A stretch of DNA of 64,000 nt from Austropuccinia psidii (Eukaryota > Basidiomycota > Pucciniomycetes > Pucciniales > Sphaerophragmiaceae): assembly GCA_023105745.1 (NCBI GenBank), contig JALGQZ010000002.1, positions 75,557,285 to 75,621,284 on the forward strand. Reading direction: 5' to 3'. Both the position numbers and the translations under genes were made by a program. The notes beneath the pieces are model-generated. The model was not told the origin of the DNA. It saw nothing but the letters and a program-made list of their open reading frames with translations, and did not search any database. Each line of letters starts with the position of its first letter. Positions within the stretch are counted from its first letter, which is position 1. Below are positions 24,501 through 35,115 of the stretch, one piece after another.

Positions 24501-27386
24501 ATCCATGTCCAGGAGTTCATTGATATGTTTCTCAATCTCTTTCCTGGTCTCCAGACTTGCTTGGTAAGGAGGTCTCCTTAACATGGGTGGATAAGGCCTT
24601 TCTACATCCAGATATAGTTCTATATCATGGCCTTTGATCTTGCCTAATGGTTCTTCACCAATGTCAAATGCTGGTCTATTCTTCCTCAGCATCTTCAGTA
24701 AACTTAGCTTTTGTTTACTGGTGAGGGTAGTGCTAAACTGCCCCTCTCTGAATTCTTTCAGAATTTCTTCCAGTGGGTCCTGAGAGGATATCTGGTATAT
24801 ATCAAGAGAAAATTTCTTTTCCTTGTTAGTACCAATGGTAATATGCCTATTTTTACTATTGTAAATATCTATGCCATACATCCTCTGGTAGTCTGCTCCC
24901 AGTAAAAACCCTTGGATGTGGGCATTTTCAAGCACTACAAACTCTGGGTTGAGTCTGATATTACCTTTTCTGTGGGGTATAATTATCTCTTTGATAATTG
25001 TCCCAATAGAGGTCATCTTTCCAGATGCACTCTTAAAGTTCTTTGCCCTGGTGGGCAAGAGTTCTTTTTCCCAGTTTGGGAAGTGGTTATCCAGATAATT
25101 TCTGGCCACTATGGAGCAATGTGCTCCACTGTCAATGATCAGTGGGTGCTGAGCATTGTCAATACATACAGTCATTTTTGTGGCTGTTCCATGTATATAT
25201 GCCATTCCTTTGGTTGGTGTAACCAGGAATGTTTGTGCATCTTGTGTGTGTTTACACAAGTTCTTGTTGGCAGTGTCTTGTGGCATGCCTGCTTCCAACT
25301 GTATATCCTGGATTTCTAGTGGGGTTTCCTCTTGGTATTCCACTAAAAATTCCTCTCTTGGGTCTTGATCCTCATCAGATGGTTCTCTGATGGCATCACC
25401 CATAGAGTCTGATTCAGAATCCTCTGTTGGAGGTTCTTCTTCAGGGACTTTTTCTATAGCATAGACTTTCTTCTTTGCTTTTGGACAGTTGTTGGCATAG
25501 TGGTCTGTTGAACCACAATTGTGACAAGAATTCCTCTTCTTTGCCACTTCTGCCACTCTTTCTCTGGGTTTGTCTTTAAACTCTACCCTGAAAGGTTGTT
25601 TCTCTTTGAAACTATTGCTTCTATATGGGGTGAATTTCCCTATATTAGTCCTTTTCCTTATGTCTTGTAAGGTATTGGCTATATCATCCAGAGTGCAATT
25701 TTGGTTGCATCTGCACTTTACTGCATGCTCTAGTTCTCCTGGCAGTTGTGTCAGAAGTTTATGATTCCTCATTTGAATGTTCATTTGAGGATCAATGGCT
25801 TTAAGTCTTTTAGACTGTCTAAGACACCACTCATATGGATCTTTGTCCACAGAGTATTTGTCATTTTCAAATGACATGGTCTTTTGCCATATCCAAGTTC
25901 CATTACTGTACTTTTGGATTATTTGACTCTTCCACCATGGCCAATTTCTTCTGCCATGGATTTCTTTCATTTCAGTGTACCATATACTTGCATGACCTTT
26001 AAATGCAGTATTCAGTCTAGCAGTAATCCATTAATCTGGTATGCTTGGTACATCAATGAAGATTCCATCAATATAATCTATGAGTTCCATATGATCATAT
26101 TCTCCTGATCCAGAGATTTTAGGCCAGCTTGAGGCCTCAGGAAGCTGTTTCAAGGCTTCCTTCTCTGAGTAAGACATGCCATCTCCATCCTGGTATTGTG
26201 ATGGAGATCTTGCCTTATTCAACAACATGGCATCTGGTTTGATGTCATCTGGTTGATATGGATTCTCCATAGCTTGGCCTTGTGGTTGGGGCTTCAAGCT
26301 ATGGTAGGCATCAAACAATTTGTTGATATCTTGGTTCAGACACTCCCTGTCCCTGCTGCTATGGTGTTGTTCTTCAGAGACTTGATTCAGTCTCTTGTTG
26401 GTTTCTTCAGAGGCTTTGCTCAGTTGAGCATATCCTTCCTGAAGGTTTTTAACTATCTGCTCCAATGAGTCTTGAGTTTTTCTCATCCTCTCTTGGGCAG
26501 CTACAAATTCTGCAGCCTGCTTTGCAGATTGCTCAGCATATTGGGACATTTGCAACCACAGTGTGTCACTGTTGATGTTGCTCTCAGATGTGATAATGTT
26601 TTTTTCAGTCTGAGTGGGGGTAATGTTTCTATTACTAGGACTACTGATTCTAGAGTGGTTTACAACTACTTCTGGTTCTTGTGTACTTCTTTTACCAAAT
26701 CTAACAGCTTCTGGATCATGGGGTCTGACTCTTTCCTCCTCTGGTTGAAGGAGGCTTTGTTCTTGCCCTTTTTGCCTTGTCTTCTCCTGGAAACTTCCTG
26801 TAATTGTGAAGAATGGTGACTCTTGGCCACTGATCTGCTGGTTTCTGAATGGTGTGAAGCCACTGGAGAGCTGATGTGGCTTGCTCCTTGTGAACCTGAA
26901 GGAATCTGAGTAGGCCCTGTCTGGGTTAACTGTTCTTCTATAGCTTGGATAGTGGCTTGATTCTCCCTTATCCTCTGTGCCCTTGCCTCCAGGAGTCTGT
27001 GCTGCCTGGTAGGATTCCAACCCTTGGTGATTACCATAAGGTCCTTGAAGTCTATCTCTTTGAGACAGATCTTCTGGCAACTTGATCCCAGTTCTGCACA
27101 GTGAGTTGCTAGGTTGAACCTCTTGTTGTCCATGCTCCATTGAAACAAATCTTTGAGGAGTTGGTGGATTTGAAGAACTTGATCCATATCCTTCCAGTCC
27201 TCTGGTTTGAGGTTTCTGTTGAATTGGAGTGTGAATGGCAAGGTTGATATTATCTCCCTCATTGTTTTGCCATCCACCACTGTGTCCAATGTGTCTTCTT
27301 TCAGGTCTTCTGGTTCTAGACATTCCTGCTCTATCCTCTGGCTGGTTCCTTTGGAAGCCAAGGTCTCTGAGGTATGCAGGGGACAT
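21531..27386 (-). pseudogene. gag-pol of element C (two stops, RT active site YIDL)
   Basis: One frame from ATG at 27386 to 21531, interrupted only by TAA at 26031-26033 and TAG at 22767-22769. Gag has a long polar N-terminus and a coiled-coil-like segment. A W-rich capsid segment spans the first stop. The zinc knuckle [14 protein letters not shown] is near 25520. Protease has DSG at 25125-25133. RT has MPFGIKNAP, but its catalytic box reads YIDL: TTA at 24105-24107 replaces the second Asp of YIDD. RNase H, integrase (HHCC, then MDWV, ISDRD and GLAERM carrying the D, D and E residues) and a chromodomain-like YLVRFKN tail follow. The ATG lies inside a predicted intron of the overlapping gene. 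The protein is clearly related to D and H but distant. Confidence 0.9.
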
Positions 27387-28283
27387 ATCAGTGTTTGCAA
27401 GCAGTCAAAACCTTTATGTTCTTAGGGTATTTACCTTTGACTGTGCCTTGTACAAATTTGTTATCTGCTGCTTTGGGCAGTTTGCCTTTGGAAGTTACAA
27501 CTGGGTTAATAATTGTAATCTTCCCTGTACAAGTGGTTAAGGTTGGTTTACCTTGTATTGAAGCAGAGTTTCGTGGTTTTCTACTCCTCTGAGTGGCTAT
27601 TGGTGTCCACTTCTTGGCTGTAATGAGGCCTTCACTAAGCCTTTTTCCTTTACCCTTGCTGCCCTCTGGTTCTGAGGGTGTCACTGGTGTGTTGGCCTGT
27701 GACTGGGTTTCAAGTGGGATGTAGTTTTCTTCCACTGAATCAAAACAGGAAAAAGAGGGCTTATGTCAGTTAAGACTTCTTAAAGGGCTGGTTTTGCACG
27801 TCTAAGAATGGCCTCTGGGCTTGTATATTATTACAGTATGCCCTTGTATAATGACAGTGTAATTGAATTAACAATTTCACGTCAAAAATACAGCTTATGG
27901 TGTCCTGTCACACTGTTTGTGTGTCAGTATCCCTCAGATACACTTGTGGTTTGCAAGTGTATTCTGTAAAGGTGGTTTGTATACAAGTGTTATTGAATTA
28001 ACAATACACTTGACCACGCCTCAACTGATGGTTTTTCAGTCAGAGGTGTCCTTATTCAGTCAAGAATACAGGACTTTCTTAGTGGCTTATGTGTTTTATA
28101 TGCAAAACACGCCAAAAATAATAAATTACTGTGGGTGTTAACCACGTAAAAAATACTCTTATAATATGAGTATATATAAAAAAAAGGTAAAAATATATAA
28201 AATATATATATTTAAATAGAAATTACGCCTAAAAAGGATAAAACAATATGTTAATAAGTCATAACAAAGAGAAAAGACTTACT
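26666..28283 (-). CDS. Overprinted accessory protein of element C (spliced; predicted, splice-made AUG)
   Basis: Unknown function. The predicted leader exon ends in A at 28283, next to a consensus donor GTAAGT. Intron 28282-27735 ends CAG. The next exon (27734-27435) starts TG, so the junction reads ATG followed by EENYIPLE. A second intron, 27434-27367 (68 bp, GTAAAT...CTCAG), contains the Gag-Pol ATG. The last exon, 27366-26666, runs in the frame overlapping gag. Lengths 1+300+701 give exactly 334 codons. The protein has a basic, P/T-rich N-terminal part, a helical aromatic segment with KGWNP, an S/Q/H-rich linker, a KKGKNK cluster and a C-terminal helix. The order of parts and the GWNP motif match the B/D/G/H proteins. 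Splicing is inferred. Confidence 0.6.
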
Positions 28284-28309
28284 TGTAAGGTCCCAAAAAA
28301 GTCAAAAAA
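27736..28309 (-). other. Leader of element C, mostly predicted intron
   Basis: No coding frame is supported. On the minus strand it carries, after the primer site, a short segment ending CAA|GTAAGT and then AT-rich sequence up to the acceptor before 27734. It contains ACGCCAAAA (near 28108), a motif shared with other families. Confidence 0.55.
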
Positions 28310-28325
28310 CATGGCCAGGCCCCCA
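28310..28325 (-). other. Primer-binding site of element C
   Basis: Minus-strand TGGGGGCCTGGCCATG, three bases after the LTR. It differs from the B/D/H/Z site only at a CpG (CCGTG to CCATG), so the same tRNA is likely used. Confidence 0.85.
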
Positions 28326-28328
28326 AAA

Positions 28329-29758
28329 TGTCAGGATGATACTATGATAAAGGTATAACTAGGCCAATTACAACTTTAACTGTGTATGTGACATGGCAGA
28401 AAATGATTTAAAAAGATTTATAAAGGTTTATAATTAGATAAAAAGGGTTCTACTATTGAGAAATAGTGGTGGTGAGCACTATTGAGAACCCAGGGTGCAG
28501 GCTTTATCTGTTGGATTACAATAATAAAGTCTACAATAATTAAAGATTATAATTATACCTGATTATTTAACCAAGAGTAAAACTGATTTTGACAGTTTAC
28601 TACGTAGGTTATTCAAGAGAAGGATGAGGAAAGGTTTTTGGAAGTGAAAAGCCCTCCTTTTATCCTGAAATTGAGGTGAAAAGGCTGTTAGACCTTTTCA
28701 TGTAGAGGAAGTGAAGATTTTTCACTCCTCATGACAGGCTTGTGGTTTGCAAACAGCCTGTATACACTGTATTGGGCTCAGATGTGGTTTTGAAACCACA
28801 TCTGGGCAGTTTTCACCAATACAGGGTGAAAATTTTCATCTGGGGACCTCACAGCCTGATTCTGACGTGTATGACGCGTAGAATGCTGTACAGAAACTGT
28901 ATGGGACCCCAGTATTGACTGACATATGAGGTATTGAAGTAAAAACATGCTTCTTTGTCTATTTGACACCTCATATTCATGGTTATAGGGTATTATCCCA
29001 TGGTAAGACTGTATATGACAGCAGGTGGGATTTTGACCTTAAAATGGTCATAACTCTGTCAGTCTTTGAGATATCAAGCTCAAAACTGGTTCATTGAATA
29101 GCCCTGTATGAGCTCTACACAATGGTACCCAATTTGACATGGTTATCATTAAATATGGCAAAGTTATCCCATGTACAAGTATTTTTATACATTGGTGTGG
29201 TTTGGGCAAAAGCTGTATTAAGCTTGTTTGGCCAATAACTTCTGTTCTAGTTGAGATATGAGGAAATGGATGACACCATCAGATAGCCCTGATTGTGCTC
29301 TTTCCAAAAAGACCCCACTTTAAGTATCTCACACTAAAACTGTAAAAGGTAGATGAGAGGTGAATGTTTTGTTCACCCTTATTTGGTCTGAATTTGACCA
29401 TAACTCAAGTAATACTGGTGCTAGCTCAGTTTGGCTAGTACCATTGGATAGCCCTGGCTTAGAGCTTCATTTTGAATACCCATTTAATGGGGTTAAGCCT
29501 CTCCTTCTAGATTTTAGATGGGAGGTGAAAATTAAGGTTTATGTTCAGCAATAACTTTGAGCAGGAATAACTTTGTTATTTCTTGTCCTATGGTGATGGG
29601 ATTTACATTTTCAGAAAGAGGTGAGTTTCCTCTTTCTTTTGATACATTTTGAGCTAATTTGGCTCAGCTCCATGTTTTGGTGGTATTTTGGCTATACCAT
29701 TGGTTTATGGTATTTTGGCTGTCATGCTTGTGCTCTGGTTTTGAGTCACAGGCTGACA
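28329..29758 (-). repeat. 5' LTR of element C
   Basis: 1430 bp, partner of 20078-21506, flanked on the right by the AGTAC duplication. On the minus strand it starts TGTCAGCC at 29758 and ends CCTGACA at 28329. Confidence 0.95.
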
Positions 29759-30096
29759 AGTACACTTCATATACTCATCTGGCATCATTTTTTGAGCACA
29801 AGAGCTCTGTGGCCATCATTTTGGGAAACAACTCAAGGCCATGCCCAAGGACAATCATTGATTGAATCAGACAAAGAATGCATATTTTGAAGTGGAGTAC
29901 TTACTCAATTTTGGAAAAAAGGGGGGGGATCAATTTGATTGAAAGAGAAGAATTGAAAAGGATCTTCAGGATAAGGTTCAAGAGGAAAAGATTTTTGAAG
30001 GAAGTTTTTTGGAAAAACATGGGGAAATGAGATGCCACTCAACAGTGGCAGGGTATTATGGTGTTCAGGCGCCCACCAGTTTCAAGAGGGGGATAC
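29759..30096 (+). other. Element A: 3' tail with polypurine tract
   Basis: Non-coding continuation of element A after C. The purine-rich AAGAGGGGGA at about 30084-30093 lies directly before the 3' LTR and is the likely plus-strand primer. I see no gene in this stretch. Confidence 0.7.
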
Positions 30097-30836
30097 TGTA
30101 GCAACCATCCATCAGGGGTAAGGGTATTAATTAATACACCCACTCAAGCACCTAAAATCAGCAGATCCAGTATCTGCATCAGCATTCAGTTTCAGCAATC
30201 TTCATTCTGAAACATGCATACAGCTTGGTACCTCAATACAGCCTGTCAATACTTGTACAGGTTGGATTCACCCAATACAGTTTCAATACACCAGTATGAA
30301 ACTGTATGATCACTCAAATACACCACACCTCTTGTACAGGACCTGTATTGGCCAGACTCAATTCAATCATCAATTATTCTCATGAAAATTCTTCCTCTTG
30401 ATCAGGGCTGGGGATTCTCACATATACCAGCCCCTCTTTCTCCCCCCTGGGGACTTTTCCCCAGTTAATTAATTTAGTTTATTTATTATTTTATAACTAT
30501 TCTGATCCTTATTTTGGGTATCTTAATTATTTGATTTTAAGTTAGTCTTAGCATTTCTCTCTTCGCCTGTACAGTATGAGTTGGGTAGTCATATCCTTAT
30601 TAACCCTTCTCTTTCCATTCTGACAGGTTGAAACAGTGGACTTGGACTTGTTTGTGGTTGGCTCTTCTATTTCTTATTCTTATACTTTTGTTGCTGCTTT
30701 CTTATATTTATTCTTTTAGTAATTCATCTTTAACACTCTTAGTATATCCTTTCTTACCATATCTTTGAGCCCTCCATAAGTGAGTCCCAGTTTACTGAGT
30801 GCCAGGCCCTCTTCACTTTGAAGAGCCCCTGTGACA
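30097..30836 (+). repeat. 3' LTR of element A
   Basis: 740 bp, TGTAGCAACC...CCCCTGTGACA. Its 3' half aligns with the LTR of element F (46506-48215). Both share CTGGGGACTTTTCCCC then AGTTAATTAAT, a GACAGGTTGAAACAGTG-like block and the terminal GAGCCCCTGTGACA. It lacks the GC-rich palindromic block that makes F's LTR about 970 bp longer. The right flank, from 30837, is internal sequence of copy G. Confidence 0.85.
30419..30473 (+). promoter_or_regulatory. Likely promoter core and transcript start of A LTR
   Basis: CACATATAC (TATA-like) lies about 40 bases before AGTTAATTAAT, with the palindrome CTGGGGACTTTTCCCCAG between them. The same arrangement and spacing occur in the F LTR. Placing the start at AGTTAATT is inferred from complementarity to the leader. 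Confidence 0.45.
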
Positions 30837-30837
30837 G

Positions 30838-31721
30838 TGTTTGAAGACAACCCAACAGAGGACAGCCAAACCACTGTTGAAAGATTGGTGGAAGAAACTT
30901 GTCAAAGCTCTCCAACACTAATAATTACCAATAAAAAGAAAGCCAAGAAATTGGACTTTCCAGGACCCACCATTCAGGACTCTGAAGGTGAGTACCTCAT
31001 TTATAAATTACCACAAGAAGAATTCCTGTTCTTAAATCCTCTTATTTCTTATTTTTCTTATAATATGACTACCAGAAGAGGCTCCCAATACTCCATCCAA
31101 TCAGATGGAGCTGGACTCAAAAGTAGAATTGATTCCTCAAAAGGCAAAAGGAAGGGCAATATCCCCAGTGGAACAGAATCCACACAAGGAAGTGCCTTAT
31201 CCCAAGGCAAGTCCCAGAAATGCCCATGATATCTGAACCTGAATTGGAACTAAGTATGAGTGACTCCAATAGGTACAAATCACATTCAGAGGGCTCAAAT
31301 AGACATTTACATGAGCCAATACAAACAGTACTACACAGTGTACAAGGACAAGGATTGGGAAATGTTGCCCCAAATACACCAAGGAGTGATGAACTCCTGG
31401 CACATCCTGAAAAAGTTCCTCAAGGAGGAGGAAATAGTGAGATACTCCAATGGATGGAATCCACTATCATCCAAACCTCAAATCAAAAACATCAAGGAGT
31501 ATCATGCCAAAAAGAAGGAGGCAACCAAGGAAGAAGCCCCAGTAGCTTCTACCAGCAAGCCCCAAGCCAACCCACTTCCCCAAGAAGGGAAGAAGATTAA
31601 GAAGATTAATTGGAGAAAACCATATTCCCCAAGCTACGGGATCCCCAAAATCCAAAAAGATGCCATGGACAATGTATTCAACATGGCCGGAACTTTGATC
31701 GAATTCAAAGACAAAGAGTAA
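30838..31721 (+). CDS. Overprinted accessory protein of element G (spliced; predicted, 5' end cut by A)
   Basis: Exon 30838-30987, intron 30988-31272 (GTGAGT donor, TAG acceptor), exon 31273-31721. Lengths 1+150+449 close to 200 codons. It is the same protein as in B and D but ends 12 residues early at TAA 31719. Element A ends at 30836, so the upstream exon and acceptor context are separated from it. The frame is fully open, although the overlapping gag frame has a deletion near 31203 (inside the intron) and a TAA near 31598. Function unknown. Confidence 0.5.
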
Positions 31722-32804
31722 CAAAGAATGAGACAACCCCATTTCCCAAAGAAATAACCTTGTCTCCTGATGTTGTAAATACTTTAACAGAACTTAAAAA
31801 TAGTATTTTACCTTGTAAAGACATTAAAAATAGTTTATTATCTTTCTAGGAAATAAATACTAGCTTATCATCTTCAATAAAACTTGCTGTACAAAATAAA
31901 AAAGATATTGATAACATAAAATTTATGATTGAAAATAATAAACCAAAAGTACTAATTGATAATACTCAGAAATTAATACAAGGACAACAAGGGTTGTACA
32001 AATACATAAGTGATATCAAAGAAAAAACTTTGACAATCAATTATGATGTGAGTATTGATAATCTTACAGAAAAATTAAACAAATTGAGCATTTCTGTAGA
32101 AAAATTTGAAGAAAAGACTTCATCACACCAAAAATTACTTTTGGACCATGTGGAAAAGAGGGATGAAGCAAGAATGCATCTGAAAGATGACATTCAAAGT
32201 GAAATAAGGCTTATTACTGAAAAAATGGATAAAATTAATGATGCTAACTCAAATATGCCAAAGTTATCCACACCATTTTCTCACATAAGAAGCCCTGTTA
32301 AACCAAAAGAGGAATTAACAAATCCATTCATAACAGACTTGAGTCACCAAGACAATAACCAAGTCTTAATGATGGAAGAACCTTAGTTAAAAGAATGGCC
32401 AACATTCACAGGAGAAGGTGAATATTACCACATGTCATTTATCAAAACAATTGACATGCTACAAGAAGATTATGCCATACCAGATTAATTGATCACTGCA
32501 ACATTACATTCATTATTTGAGAAATCTGCAAAAAGATGGTATTATGGCATAAGGAAAACAAATGGCAAAAATACCTGGTCTTGGTGGAAACAAGAAATAA
32601 TCACCAAATGGAATAATGATGCCTGGAGGTACAAGATAGAAAATGCATTTGAAAATTCTTTCTTTGACCCAGACAAAGACAAACCTTTAACTTGGTTCTT
32701 AAAACAAATTGAAAGATTGAATGCACTGTACCCAGAAATGTCACAGAAAATGGTGCACATGAAAATACTTAAAAAATGTGGAGGAGAGCTAGAACATGCC
32801 CTAA
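31065..32804 (+). pseudogene. gag of element G, 5' part (broken)
   Basis: It starts with ATG at 31065, aligned to the D start. A 1-bp deletion near 31203 shifts the frame. TAA near 31598, TAG near 31847, TAG near 32384 and TAA at 32486-32488 interrupt it. The coiled-coil segment (about 31750-32260) and the W-rich capsid segment (about 32395-32800) are recognisable. The gene is cut by element H after the codons for GGELEHAL. Confidence 0.85.
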
Positions 32805-34726
32805 TGTGAGCCTTGAGGTATATTTTACATACCCAAATAGGCCACAATTATCTTAAAAATAAATTCTGAATAATGCATACCTCATAAGTCATGCATATAT
32901 TCAAATTTCATTATTTTTGATTTCAGAAAAGTTGAATAACGTTTCATTGAGTAAGTAGATCCATGAATTTAAGGCCAGATTTGGATTCTAAAGAAAAATT
33001 CACCTAGGGTAGCTCCATAGAGTGGATAAGCTCAAATTAACTCTTTGAGGTGGTAAAATGGAAAATACTTCAATACCACATCATTAATACCACATAAAAG
33101 ATCCGTGAAAATTTTTGTTTTTCTTAAATTCACGCCAAAATAATGGGAAAGTGAGAAATCCCATGTTACATATACACTAAGAATAGTGTTATGCATTTTT
33201 TGAGCACTTAATATTATGGTATTCTTACATGGACTTTTGGTACACCCATAGTGTATATCTCACTTTAAGCTTAAATTTCTATTTTGACGTGAAAAATAAG
33301 CAAGGGGGACAAAAGACATCAAAGAGAGCCAGGGTACCCAACTTCTGAGGCCCCAGAGGCGTGGATAGCTCCAAAGCTTGGTTCCATGGCTCATCTTAGC
33401 CCAATTGGTAAACTAAACCTCTTTGGGAATTTGGTTACCAAGTTACACATACTGTAAATCATAAGAAAATAGCAAATAACCTGCTATTTTGACATGCCAA
33501 GGAGGTAATGAGCTACTTAAACTCCTGTAACCACGCCAATTCTTGATGACTTTCCATGCCTAGACCCTAAAAGAGTAATTAAAATCCTTTTGGGACCTAT
33601 ATTCATTGATTTACCTCATAGCAACCAGCAAAACACTGCTATTTGCAATTCTACGTAGAAATGAGGTAAAACCTTTAAAAATTCATTAAAAATACAATTC
33701 TTAATTAATATTTCTGAAACTTTCAGGACTAATGGAGAGCTTTATTATCTATGGTACAACCAAAAAGAACTACAGTTTTACTAGTAAAATTAAAAGGTTT
33801 ACTTACAGTCCATTTTTGACTCTTCTACGTGAAACATTGAATCTTCAAAAAATCACAGTAATTACAACCTGTGATGAAATTGGCAATAAAATTGATAAAT
33901 TTGAGAAATCAATTATTATTTTGGAATAAAAGAAGATTTACAGGTGTTACTCCTTTTATTCTTGACCATATTGGGGTTGGTAGTCACGTAAAAGCATCAA
34001 ATAAGTAATTATGATAATGTTACGTGACAAATAATGATGCAATCAATAAACCAAAAGGGTTTATTGTTTTCTCACTCACTGGTTTTTCAGTTTGCTCCAT
34101 GGCATGCCTCTGTGAGCTGTCTTAGACTTAAAAGAGGCCTCCTCTTGCTGTTTTTTCCACATCATCATCTTATTATCATTTAAACCATTATTACCAACAA
34201 GTAAGTATTAGTTAAAGCTATTCTTAAGTGTTTTTAAGCTTTCAGAATCAATCAGAAAGACGTGAAATCATAGAATCCAACTATATATTGCTGTAATAAT
34301 TCTATAAATCCATTTTGATCCTTAAAATCCACAATTCTACGTCAAATCTCTCTACCTTATCTTTCAATAAGCTCTTTGGAATATTAGTGAGTGATTTATT
34401 TTTAATTCTCAAAGTTTTTCTCTAAAATTAGTTTTCTTCAAGAATTACCATTATAATTATTCTTGCAAAAGATAATTATATATTGAAATAATTTTATTAT
34501 TTTAATAAAAGAAGTTTTTATTATTAAAATCTTCTTGTAATTGATTCTTGTGGACAATTACTTGCTCGCTGTTAAAATCACTAGTAGTGTTTAACACATG
34601 AAAGAAATAATTTTTAATTATTCTATTGTGGTTATAATAATATCTTATTATTATATTTCATAAGAACAGACATAGTACTGTTGATTAATAGTAATATTAT
34701 CATCAGTTTCATAGTCACATCTTACA
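32805..34726 (+). repeat. 5' LTR of element H
   Basis: 1922 bp, TGTGAGCC...CTTACA, partner of 41159-43079. It contains a 65-codon ATG frame at 33732-33929, present also in the 3' LTR, which I do not call as a gene because its changes look unconstrained. Confidence 0.95.
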
Positions 34727-34728
34727 TT

Positions 34729-34744
34729 TGGGGGCCTGGCCGTG
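34729..34744 (+). other. Primer-binding site of element H
   Basis: TGGGGGCCTGGCCGTG, two bases after the LTR. It matches a tRNA 3' end down to C61. The tRNA is probably tRNA-Pro because of the C discriminator (inference). Confidence 0.85.
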
Positions 34745-35115
34745 TTTTTTGAACCTTGTACCCTTAATTAATATATTTTTAAGCTCTAAAAGATATTAAT
34801 TTAATTAATTTTTTTTCTTTCAATTTGAAGTTAAAATATTTTTATTTTTGAAATTGTTTTAAAAATCCTTTTCATTGAGGAATTTGGTTTAATTTCATAC
34901 TGTTTTTACACATGGCTTTTTCACATCCAAAAACTTATAAAATTATTCTTTGAGTTACTCTGAATTAATTTTCATTCAAAATCTTAAATTGTAATTTTTT
35001 TCTTTGGAAAGAATAATTTTTTTAATATTAAAAAATATAAAACTTATAAAAAATCTTTAAAAATATTTTAAAAATAGTATAAAAAATAATTTTTCTCTTT
35101 TATAATTTTTTCTAG
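34745..35115 (+). other. Leader of element H
   Basis: AT-rich, no supported gene. The block at about 34906-34960 (ACACATGGCTTTTTCACATCC onward) aligns with the D leader at 57213-57264. It ends with a pyrimidine-rich tract and TAG at the predicted splice acceptor. Confidence 0.6.

Larger units (their letters stand above)
20078..29758 (-). mobile_element. Element C: Ty3/gypsy, third family, complete but defective
   Basis: 9.68 kb, with AGTAC target duplications at 20073-20077 and 29759-29763, LTRs of 1.43 kb, a tRNA primer site, spliced overlapping gene, gag-pol and a polypurine tract. LTR termini are TGTCAG...CTGACA, a perfect 6-bp inverted pair. Gag-pol has only two stops, but the RT active-site motif is altered. 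It is inserted in the 3' non-coding part of element A. Confidence 0.95.
2378..30836 (+). mobile_element. Element A: Ty3/gypsy, Tf1/sushi-like self-priming family, split by Z, B and C
   Basis: Parts in order: leader 2378-3110, gag 3111-4469, pol 4484-8056, then element B, chromodomain end and 3' non-coding 18705-20077, then element C, tail 29759-30096 and 3' LTR 30097-30836. The 5' LTR is beyond the left edge because Z lies between it and the leader. Continuity across C is proved by the AGTAC duplication. Continuity across B is supported by the reading frame, which reads GY before B and PDK after it, as in a chromodomain. The element is degenerate: lost start codon, several stops and at least one frameshift. 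It ends at 30836 inside copy G. Confidence 0.85.
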
